A stretch of 10,006 nt of DNA, from positions 1-10,006 of the forward strand of contig BTQP01000062.1 of assembly GCA_036985935.1 (NCBI GenBank), written 5' to 3'. The stretch comes from JAMBLL01 sp036985935 (GTDB lineage: Bacteria; Actinomycetota; Acidimicrobiia; Spongiisociales; UBA5794). The notes under the pieces were generated by a model. The model saw only the letters and a list, made by a program, of their open reading frames with translations. It searched no databases and was not told the DNA's origin. This document shows, piece after piece, positions 1 through 5,576 of this stretch. The position numbers and the translations under genes are program-made. Within the stretch, counting starts at the first letter, position 1. Every line of letters begins with the position of its first letter.

Positions 1-1
1 A

Positions 2-199
2 AACGCTGAGGGTGTCTGGTACTTCGAAATGTCCAGACCACTCCAGACCGATGACGCACAGGATGCACAGTTCACCGTAGGTGAAAGCACACTCCTCGCC
101 ATCGCCTACTGGGACCCGGACCTCGGACCTGACGGATGGCACGACGACTCGCATGTGCAGTCAGCCAACCAGGAATGGATCGAAGTCAACCTCGGCTAG
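2..199 (+). CDS. C-terminal end of an ethylbenzene-dehydrogenase-type heme-binding protein (partial, 5' truncated)
   Basis: The open frame enters from the left edge and ends at TAG 197-199, leaving the last 65 residues. They read as the end of an EB_dh-type domain, the heme b-binding fold of the gamma subunits of type II DMSO reductase family enzymes (ethylbenzene, dimethylsulfide and selenate families) and of some c-type cytochromes. The supporting pattern is W-Y-F-E-M-S-R-P-L-x-T near the start, an F-x-V-G turn, A-I-A-Y-W-D, and a closing G-W-H-D-D-S-H-V-Q-S-A. This order of an R-P-L strand, an A-x-A-x-W-D strand and a final W-x-x-V-x-L strand is typical of the family. The axial heme ligands cannot be assigned because most of the domain lies outside the window. 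The gene precedes the Fe-S subunit gene by 98 bp on the same strand and is probably cotranscribed. It could be a stand-alone gamma subunit or the C-terminal domain of a larger cytochrome. Confidence 0.65.
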   Translation, partial: NAEGVWYFEMSRPLQTDDAQDAQFTVGESTLLAIAYWDPDLGPDGWHDDSHVQSANQEWIEVNLG

Positions 200-215
200 G
201 AGAGCGTGCGATTTC

Positions 216-254
216 CCCTCATCCGTGGACACCTGTCATCTCCACGGATGAGGG
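216..254 (+). other. Perfect 14-bp intercistronic stem-loop
   Basis: Bases 216-229 (CCCTCATCCGTGGA) are exactly complementary to 241-254 (TCCACGGATGAGGG), leaving an 11-nt loop. No T-tract follows on either strand, so it is not a classical intrinsic terminator. It lies between the stop of the heme-protein gene and the ribosome binding site of the Fe-S gene at 287-291. A smaller alternative pairing, GACA 228-231 with TGTC 234-237, overlaps the stem and loop. Likely roles are an mRNA processing or stabilising element that sets subunit ratios, or a U-less actinobacterial-style partial terminator. The structure is read directly from the sequence; the role is inferred. Confidence 0.8.
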
Positions 255-297
255 TGGGGTCAGTTACACGGCAGCCAACAAGATGCAGGAGTAGCGA

Positions 298-1275
298 GTG
301 AGAACGAGACCAGACAAAACCAAGGGCCAACCGATACCTCACGATGAAGTGACGGCCCCAACGGAGATCGTTGACCGTCGAGGTGCTATCAAGTACCTCG
401 GCATGGGAGCTCTCGGGGCCGTACCGCTGATGGCCTCGGCCGGCGTCATGGACGGACTCGTTCGCGACATCGTACAGGGGCCCCCGGAGACAGACCTGGC
501 GACCATGGCCGGTCCTGCCAGGACGAAATCGGGTCGAATCCGTCAGTGGACCATGATCATCGACCTCGCAAAATGCGACGGTTGCCAAAGTCAGGGAACA
601 CCTCCACAGTGCACGACCGCCTGCATCGAGGGTCACTTCGCCCCACAACCGATGGAATGGATCCAGATATTCGAACAGGAGCTCGAGGGTGGCGGCACGC
701 AATTCATCCCAACACCCTGCCAGCAATGTGAGAACCCTCCGTGTGTGAAGGTCTGCCCGGTCGGTGCAACGTTCTCCACCCCGGAAGGAACGGTTCTCAT
801 CGACCAGGACCGATGCATCGGCTGTCGCATCTGCATGCCTGCGTGTCCGTACGATCGGCGATTCTTCAATTGGGGAACACCCCCCATTCCCCCTGAGGCC
901 GCGCTTGCGGATCACAACCCGGAGCAGCAGACGCCGGCATCACGCGGGACAGTCATGAAGTGCGACTTCTGCCCCGAGATGGTGAGAGACGGAACACTCC
1001 CCTTCTGCGTTCAGGCATGCCCGAACGATGCCATCTGGTACGGCGATCTCGAGGAAGACATCGCCACGAACGGTCGCACGATCGTCAAGGCGTCCCGGAT
1101 GCTCTCTGACAACAACTCGTATCGGTTGAAAGAAGATCTCGGCACCCAGCCGAGGGTGCACTACCTGCCAGGGCATGGAGAAGACATCGGACGCAACCCT
1201 GACGATGAAGGTCGAATGCCGACGGAGTGGCCATGGATCGAGCGAGCGGAAGGTTCTGTCACATGGACACGATGA
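298..1275 (+). CDS. Tat-exported four-cluster [4Fe-4S] ferredoxin-type electron transfer subunit (NrfC/PsrB/ActB-like)
   Basis: This 325-residue protein is an electron-transfer subunit of a DMSO-reductase-superfamily or ACIII-like membrane complex. A twin-arginine motif, D-R27-R28-G-A-I-K-Y-L-G, and a hydrophobic stretch to about residue 50 indicate folded export, placing the complex on the outer face of the membrane. Sixteen cysteines fall in four groups: C93/96/105/109, C141/144/149/153, C173/176/179/183 and C222/225/237/241. All four predicted clusters can be [4Fe-4S]. The first group has an extended Cx2Cx8Cx3C spacing instead of the usual Cx2Cx2Cx3C. The tail S-Y-R-L-K-E-D-L-G-T-Q-P-R resembles the end of ActB-type Fe-S domains. 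The start is well fixed: GTG 298 follows AGGAG (287-291) by 6 nt, and an in-frame TAG at 292-294 excludes anything upstream. Its partners are the NrfD-like protein encoded immediately downstream and a catalytic subunit presumably encoded upstream of the window. The substrate is unknown. Confidence 0.93.
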   Translation: MRTRPDKTKGQPIPHDEVTAPTEIVDRRGAIKYLGMGALGAVPLMASAGVMDGLVRDIVQGPPETDLATMAGPARTKSGRIRQWTMIIDLAKCDGCQSQGTPPQCTTACIEGHFAPQPMEWIQIFEQELEGGGTQFIPTPCQQCENPPCVKVCPVGATFSTPEGTVLIDQDRCIGCRICMPACPYDRRFFNWGTPPIPPEAALADHNPEQQTPASRGTVMKCDFCPEMVRDGTLPFCVQACPNDAIWYGDLEEDIATNGRTIVKASRMLSDNNSYRLKEDLGTQPRVHYLPGHGEDIGRNPDDEGRMPTEWPWIERAEGSVTWTR

Positions 1276-2675
1276 CGAACTGGCGCGAGCGCCTCATCGC
1301 CAAGACGACACGCCCCACACTCGTCACCACCTACAAGTACTGGCTGTGGCTGGGATTCCTCATCGTGATCGTAGGAAACGGCGTGTTCCAGTATTCCAAG
1401 CAGTGGCAGAACGGCCTGATCGTCACCGACATGCGGGATCGTATCTCGTGGGGACTGTACATCTCGGCGTTCGTTTTTTTCATCGGCATCAGCCATGCAG
1501 GAACATTGATCTCTGCGATCCTCCGAGTATCGAAAGCCACGTGGAGAGCACCGATCACACGGGTCGCGGAGTTCATCACGGCGGTTTCGTTGGTGGTCGG
1601 TGCCGCTTTCGTACTCATCGACATGGGGCGGCCCGATCGGATCTTCAACGTATTTCGGTACGGTCGGTGGCAGTCTCCGATCATGTGGGATGTCATGGCG
1701 ATAACGACGTACCTGACAGCAAGTGTCATCTACCTGTACGCACCCATGATTCCCGATCTCGGGTTGTTTAGAGACCGGCTCGTGAACAAGGTTGGAGCGA
1801 TTCGGAACTTTCTCTATCGGACACTCGCGTTGAACTGGTACGCAGCGCCACCCCAGGTCAGGTTCCTCGGCAAGGCCATCACCATCATGATGCTGATCAT
1901 CATGCCGATCGCGGTGTCTGTTCACACGGTCGTCTCGTGGATCTTCTCGATGACCCTTCGGGCGGGCTGGAACACCAGCATTTTCGGCGTGCTGTTCGTG
2001 GCGGGAGCGATTTTCAGCGGCGTGGCGACGCTGATCCTCGTCATGGCGATACTCCGACGGATCTACCACTGGGAGGAGTATCTCACCCAGAAACACTTCC
2101 TCTATCTCGGATATCTGCTTGCCGCATTCGGGGCGTTCATGATCTACGTGAACATCAACGAGTACCTCACCGAAGGATTCAAGATCGAGGAGGCGGGGGA
2201 ATTCGCGTTCCGCCAGCTGTTCGTCGAGGACTTCGCGGTCATGTTCTGGTTCTACATCATCGGAGGTCTCATCGGACCGATCGTCCTGATGCTGATTCCG
2301 AAGACACGCACGATCGCGGGCGTGGTCGTCGCGGCGATCCTGGTCGATATCGCGATGTTTCTGGAGCGCTATTTCATCGTCGTGACAGGGCTGCGCGTGC
2401 CCCTCATGCCGTACGAGCCTGCCAGTTACGCACCCACATTCGTGGAGTGGTCCATCTTCGTAGCAGGCCTGGCGCTCTTCGCATTGTTGCTCACCGTTGC
2501 AGTCAAGATCTTCCCCATGCTCGCTGTGTGGGAGATGACCGAGGAACACGAGCGCCGCCTCGCCATGGGTCTTGGCGGCGAACCCCATCCACTTGATGAC
2601 GACGGCGCACTGTCCGTTGCAACAACGAACGACGGCACCGGACCAGAACGGGTCGATGAAGGTGGTGCATCGTGA
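1263..2675 (+). CDS. NrfD/PsrC-family membrane subunit, ten-helix ActC-like type
   Basis: This 470-residue integral membrane protein would anchor the Fe-S subunit and exchange electrons with the quinone pool. About ten hydrophobic helices are visible, near residues 25-42, 62-87, 103-120, 142-162, 204-228, 239-263, 279-300, 323-345, 350-374 and 393-416. That matches ActC/ActF of alternative complex III better than eight-helix PsrC. Blocks that recall ActC include W-R-A-P-I-T-R-V-A-E (94-103), D-M-G-R-P (120-124), S-P-I-M-W-D (138-143), I-P-D-L-x-L-F-R-D (163-171), S-V-H-T-V-V-S (219-225) and L-E-R-Y-F-I-V-V-T (367-375). The C-terminal 45 residues are acidic and low-complexity. ATG 1263 was chosen because GGAAGG (1248-1253) lies 9 nt upstream. 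ATG 1272, which forms an ATGA overlap with the previous stop, is the main alternative, and GTG 1227 is unlikely. Either start in the 1263-1272 region overlaps the Fe-S gene, indicating translational coupling. Confidence 0.92.
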   Translation: MDTMTNWRERLIAKTTRPTLVTTYKYWLWLGFLIVIVGNGVFQYSKQWQNGLIVTDMRDRISWGLYISAFVFFIGISHAGTLISAILRVSKATWRAPITRVAEFITAVSLVVGAAFVLIDMGRPDRIFNVFRYGRWQSPIMWDVMAITTYLTASVIYLYAPMIPDLGLFRDRLVNKVGAIRNFLYRTLALNWYAAPPQVRFLGKAITIMMLIIMPIAVSVHTVVSWIFSMTLRAGWNTSIFGVLFVAGAIFSGVATLILVMAILRRIYHWEEYLTQKHFLYLGYLLAAFGAFMIYVNINEYLTEGFKIEEAGEFAFRQLFVEDFAVMFWFYIIGGLIGPIVLMLIPKTRTIAGVVVAAILVDIAMFLERYFIVVTGLRVPLMPYEPASYAPTFVEWSIFVAGLALFALLLTVAVKIFPMLAVWEMTEEHERRLAMGLGGEPHPLDDDGALSVATTNDGTGPERVDEGGAS

Positions 2676-3679
2676 CGGGCCGTCGAAAGCACATAGCCGC
2701 ACGAATCTGTGTGTCAACTCTCGCCATATCGTTGGCATTGGTCGTGTCAGCACCGGCCATAGCGGCGGAAATCGGGATCAGCGTCGGCGCTCCGGTACAG
2801 GTGGCCATCGGGCAGGACGTCGAGGTCAAGGCCGTGCTTTCCCAAGATGGTGTCCCGGTGGAGGGAGCCGAGGTCGCCCTCACGTATCAAGCGTCGTGGG
2901 CCGGGGAGTCCTCGAGAGTCGAACTCGCAACGGCCACCACGGACGAGGCCGGGGTGGCGGTAATGACCTACCAGCAAAGAGCGGACGACAACCGTGAAAT
3001 GCAGGTCGTGTACCTCGGTCCCGACACGGAACCGGTAGCGCCGTACGTGTTCACGATCGCCGTCGAGGCTGGCGGTGAGCAGTTGTACGTGAACCAGTCG
3101 GGTGTAGAAATCCCCTTCGTGAACGGCACGCTGGTCATTCTCGTCATCGCCACTGTGTGGTTCTTGATCGCCCTTGCCGCTGTATACCTCGTGCGTGTCG
3201 GAAGGGCTGGACGGTCGCTGGACGCCCCGATCGCCGAGAAGGGCTCAATGTGGATCAGTGCGCTGCTCGCATCCGCGGCCGTGTTCACCGCGATCGGCAT
3301 GGTGATCGTGTTCGTGCGGGCACCGGTATCGAATACGGACGTCACAGACCCCGACCGATACGACCGCACACCGATCGTGTATCTGGACGGGACCTACCCG
3401 TACGTAGGATTCGGACTGCAAGACGAGTCAGTCGCCCAGACCGGGGATCCCGTCCAGGACGGGAGCGCTCTCTACTTCAAGTACGGGTGCGCAGCGTGTC
3501 ATGGCATCAGAGGCCAGGGCGCAGCCGTGGGTCCCACACTCCGCGATGAGCTCGGATCGTTCGGGAGCTTCAAGGAAGACGTGAGAGAGGGTCCGAGAGG
3601 CATGCCTGGATACGAAGACGTGACCATCTCGGACGAAAACATGCAGAAGATCTATCAGTACCTCAAAGACGGCGGTTAG
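2672..3679 (+). CDS. Membrane-anchored c-type cytochrome with N-terminal Ig-like domain
   Basis: The 335-residue protein has a signal peptide ending near A-I-A-A (residues 29-32) and then a beta-rich extracytoplasmic domain (about 35-133). That domain has the look of a bacterial Ig-like or transthyretin-like fold, including V-P-V-E-G-A-E-V and D-E-A-G-V-A-V-M-T-Y. Two transmembrane helices follow (about 152-175 and 193-216), joined by a short basic loop, and then a monoheme cytochrome c domain (about 255-335). The heme site is C273-A-A-C276-H277, and M311 in R-G-M-P-G-Y is the probable distal ligand. The predicted topology puts both the Ig-like and heme domains outside, on the same side as the Tat-exported Fe-S subunit. 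It is likely the electron donor or acceptor linking the complex to other cytochromes or an oxidase. GTG 2672 overlaps the previous stop as GTGA, with GAAGGTGG 6 nt upstream (2658-2665). The heme assignment is firm; the fold of the N-terminal domain is inferred. Confidence 0.88.
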   Translation: MTGRRKHIAARICVSTLAISLALVVSAPAIAAEIGISVGAPVQVAIGQDVEVKAVLSQDGVPVEGAEVALTYQASWAGESSRVELATATTDEAGVAVMTYQQRADDNREMQVVYLGPDTEPVAPYVFTIAVEAGGEQLYVNQSGVEIPFVNGTLVILVIATVWFLIALAAVYLVRVGRAGRSLDAPIAEKGSMWISALLASAAVFTAIGMVIVFVRAPVSNTDVTDPDRYDRTPIVYLDGTYPYVGFGLQDESVAQTGDPVQDGSALYFKYGCAACHGIRGQGAAVGPTLRDELGSFGSFKEDVREGPRGMPGYEDVTISDENMQKIYQYLKDGG

Positions 3680-4818
3680 GCGTGAATCCCCGAGGCGCCG
3701 AGAAGAGGGATCTGCGCCTTGACCGACGTGCCGGACCCGTGGCTGGATTCGATGCTGAGTTCGCCGCCAGCTCGCATGGTTCTCGTACGCATGTTCGTGA
3801 GGCCGAGACCCCAGGGTGCACTGGCGACGTCGAAACCGTCGCCATTGTCCTCGATCGTCAAGACGAAAGACCGGTCATCAACAGACAAGGAAACACTGAT
3901 CGACGTGGCACCGGAGTGACGCAGAGCGTTCGATACGGACTCTCTCACGATCTGGAGCACGTCGTCGATGATGCCGACGTCGAGTTCGGGCACACTTCCA
4001 TTCACAACAACGTCCACACGGACGTCGTAGGGAGCGCCGAGCCTCTCGGCGAGTTCGGCGACCTCTTCAGCCACCGAGCCGCGCCGTGGGAGGTCACCGT
4101 GAAGGTCGTAGATCAGCCGTCGCAGGTCTGCTATCGAAGCGTCAATCGCAACCGACGCGTCGTCGAGTGCGTCGCGTAACTCGGGATCATCGCTTGTGGC
4201 GAAGGCGCGAGCCTGAAGCCCAAGCCCGACGGCAAACAGATTCTGGATTATCGAGTCATGAACATCGCGCGCGATGCGATCGCGGTCCTCCCGCACCGCC
4301 GTGTCCTGGAGTTCCTGCATCATGCGGATGGAATCGATTCCGGTCCCGGCAAGGGCGGCGAGAGCCGTCATCGTGATCTCATCTTGCTCGTCGAAGCCCC
4401 CCGGTTTCTCGGTGACGTAGAGATTGCCGAAGATCCTGCCGCGTGCCTTCACCGGGACACCCAGGAAGGACGACATCTCTGGATGTCCGCCCGGCATCCC
4501 CGTGTACCCGACATGTTCTGTGATGTCGTCGACGCGCACGATCGATCCGTGACGGCTGATGTCCCCGAGCACTCCCCTCCCGACCGGCGGGTGACCGATG
4601 CGCTCCATGTCGAGCTCCGTTACACCCTTGTGGTGAAACTCAACGATCGTGCCCCGCTCGTCCACGACGCCGAGAGCACCGAACCGAGCGTTGGTCAGGT
4701 CCATCGCCGTTTCGATAGTGGAATCGAGCAATGACTGGAGATCGACCTGCTCGACGATCGACGATGCACGCTCGATGAGCACCAGCAGATCGTCGCGTCC
4801 GTCTCTTCGTTCAGCCAT
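3676..4818 (-). CDS. Single-GAF sensor histidine kinase, DosS/DosT (DevS)-like
   Basis: This predicted cytoplasmic kinase has 380 residues and no membrane segment. It contains one GAF domain (about 12-168), a HisKA_3 dimerisation and phosphoacceptor helix with D-R-I-A-R-D-V-H187-D, and a HATPase_c domain with N297 in R-E-S-V-S-N-A-L-R-H, D324 in E-D-N-G-D-G-F and a G-L-G-L-T-N-M loop (337-343). The GAF domain matches GAF-A of mycobacterial DosS without gaps over the relevant stretch. H112 in G-H-P-E-M aligns with the DosS proximal heme ligand H149. Y134 in F-G-N-L-Y aligns with distal Y171. G50 aligns with DosS E87, where DosT has Gly. DosS and DosT carry two GAF domains, so this is a shortened version. 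The frame is open as far as 4923, but ATG 4818 is preferred because a TATCGT -10-like hexamer lies 7 nt before it and longer versions would overlap the divergent regulator gene. Heme binding is inferred by homology; the ligand may be O2, NO or CO. Confidence 0.9.
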   Translation of the reverse strand: MAERRDGRDDLLVLIERASSIVEQVDLQSLLDSTIETAMDLTNARFGALGVVDERGTIVEFHHKGVTELDMERIGHPPVGRGVLGDISRHGSIVRVDDITEHVGYTGMPGGHPEMSSFLGVPVKARGRIFGNLYVTEKPGGFDEQDEITMTALAALAGTGIDSIRMMQELQDTAVREDRDRIARDVHDSIIQNLFAVGLGLQARAFATSDDPELRDALDDASVAIDASIADLRRLIYDLHGDLPRRGSVAEEVAELAERLGAPYDVRVDVVVNGSVPELDVGIIDDVLQIVRESVSNALRHSGATSISVSLSVDDRSFVLTIEDNGDGFDVASAPWGLGLTNMRTRTMRAGGELSIESSHGSGTSVKAQIPLLGASGIHA

Positions 4819-4831
4819 CGCTCTCACGATA
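4819..4831 (-). promoter_or_regulatory. Probable leaderless promoter of the histidine kinase gene
   Basis: On the minus strand TATCGT (4831-4826) is followed by 7 nt and then ATG 4818. No convincing Shine-Dalgarno sequence precedes that ATG (only GAGAG). This geometry places the transcription start at or next to the start codon. No good -35 element is evident at normal spacing. Confidence 0.4.
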
Positions 4832-4846
4832 GAACGTGTGCGGGGA

Positions 4847-4882
4847 TTCAAGGGTGTGCCGCGCACCGATATGCTTGCCGAA
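4847..4882 (+). promoter_or_regulatory. Probable leaderless promoter of the response regulator gene
   Basis: A -10-like TATGCT (4870-4875) sits 6 nt before ATG 4882, with a weak -35-like TTCAAG (4847-4852) at a 17-bp spacing. There is no Shine-Dalgarno sequence upstream of the ATG. The predicted start point coincides with the A of the start codon. Confidence 0.45.
4853..4867. promoter_or_regulatory. 15-bp imperfect palindrome, candidate operator between kinase and regulator genes
   Basis: GGTGTGCCGCGCACC is a palindrome centred on base 4860 with six of seven pairs matching; the T4857/G4863 pair is the exception. It lies in the 63-bp divergent gap, within the spacer between the -35-like and -10-like elements of the regulator promoter. 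GTGTGC also occurs as a direct repeat at 4836-4841 and 4854-4859. It does not match the mycobacterial DosR box core as I remember it (GGGACTT-type half sites). It could bind the adjacent regulator or another factor. Confidence 0.35.
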
Positions 4883-5556
4883 TGGATGATCATGTGTTCC
4901 GAATCGTTCTGGTGGACGACCACGACGTCGTTCGCGCGGGACTCAAGGCACTTTTCGATGGTGCAGACGACCTCGAAGTCGTAGGTGAGGCGGGAACCGC
5001 TGCAGGAGCGATCCGACGCACAGGGCTCGACAGCCCGAATGTCGTCGTGCTCGATGTGCGACTCCCAGACGGATCTGGAATCAATGCGTGTAGGGAGATC
5101 AAAAAGAGATGGCCGTCGACTCAGGTTCTCATCCTGACGTCCTACGCAGACAATGATGCTCTGCTGGAGGCATATGACGCAGGAGCGTCGGGATACATCC
5201 TCAAACGCGTCGATGCAGGTGGTCTCATCGAAGCGGTGCGCACGGTAGCCAACGGGAACCAGGCCTATGGCGATGCGCTTGATACGGCGCTCGCATCGCG
5301 GGTCCGATCGGGCGACCGGAATGACTCGAAGCTCGATTCTCTGAGTATCCAGGAACGACGGGTCCTAGACCTGCTTGCCGAAGGAAGAACCAACAAGCAG
5401 ATCGCACAGGAGATGTTCCTCTCGGACAAGACGGTCAAGAACTACGTGTCGCACATGCTCACGAAACTCGACATGTCGTCGCGGACAGAAGCAGCAGCCT
5501 ACGCAGCATCAGTGAGGGCGGAACGCAAGAACCGATACCCCGCAGAAGACTGGTAG
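4882..5556 (+). CDS. NarL/FixJ-family response regulator, DosR (DevR)-like
   Basis: The 224-residue protein has an N-terminal receiver domain (about 6-122) with acidic pocket D12/D13, phosphoacceptor D58 in V-V-L-D-V-R-L-P-D-G, T86 in I-L-T-S-Y and K108 in Y-I-L-K-R. Its LuxR-type helix-turn-helix (about 153-210) includes L-A-E-G-R-T-N-K-Q-I-A. The recognition-helix segment D-K-T-V-K-N-Y-V-S keeps K183, K186 and N187, which correspond to the DNA-contacting Lys, Lys and Asn of M. tuberculosis DosR. Overall resemblance to DosR runs along the whole length, including L-D-V-R-L-P-D-G and the T-V-K-N-Y-V-S block. It is transcribed divergently from the kinase gene with 63 bp between start codons, so the two are almost certainly a cognate pair. 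The neighbouring respiratory cluster is a plausible target, but that cluster's main promoter lies outside the window and cannot be checked here. Confidence 0.93.
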   Translation: MDDHVFRIVLVDDHDVVRAGLKALFDGADDLEVVGEAGTAAGAIRRTGLDSPNVVVLDVRLPDGSGINACREIKKRWPSTQVLILTSYADNDALLEAYDAGASGYILKRVDAGGLIEAVRTVANGNQAYGDALDTALASRVRSGDRNDSKLDSLSIQERRVLDLLAEGRTNKQIAQEMFLSDKTVKNYVSHMLTKLDMSSRTEAAAYAASVRAERKNRYPAEDW

Positions 5557-5576
5557 CAGCACCAGACCGGCATGGA

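Noticed and set aside
1161..2753. 530-codon open frame on the minus strand opposite the NrfD-like gene
   Set aside because: The translation is rich in His, Asp, Arg and Glu with no recognisable domain, and it mirrors the codon bias of the membrane-protein gene on the plus strand. It is a GC-rich antisense shadow.
4841..4860. Possible DosR box in the kinase-regulator gap (GGGGATTCAAGGG)
   Set aside because: Only one half resembles a GGGACTT-type half site and the second half does not give the expected inverted complement, so it is not a credible DosR site.
4819..4923. Longer N-terminus of the histidine kinase starting at 4923
   Set aside because: The extra 35 residues have no domain character and would overlap the divergent regulator's start and both putative promoters. 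ATG 4818 fits the GAF domain boundary.
5550..5565. Small hairpin CTGGT/ACCAG between the convergent regulator and decarboxylase genes
   Set aside because: Only five base pairs, including the regulator's stop codon region, with no real T-run on either side. It is too weak to call a terminator.
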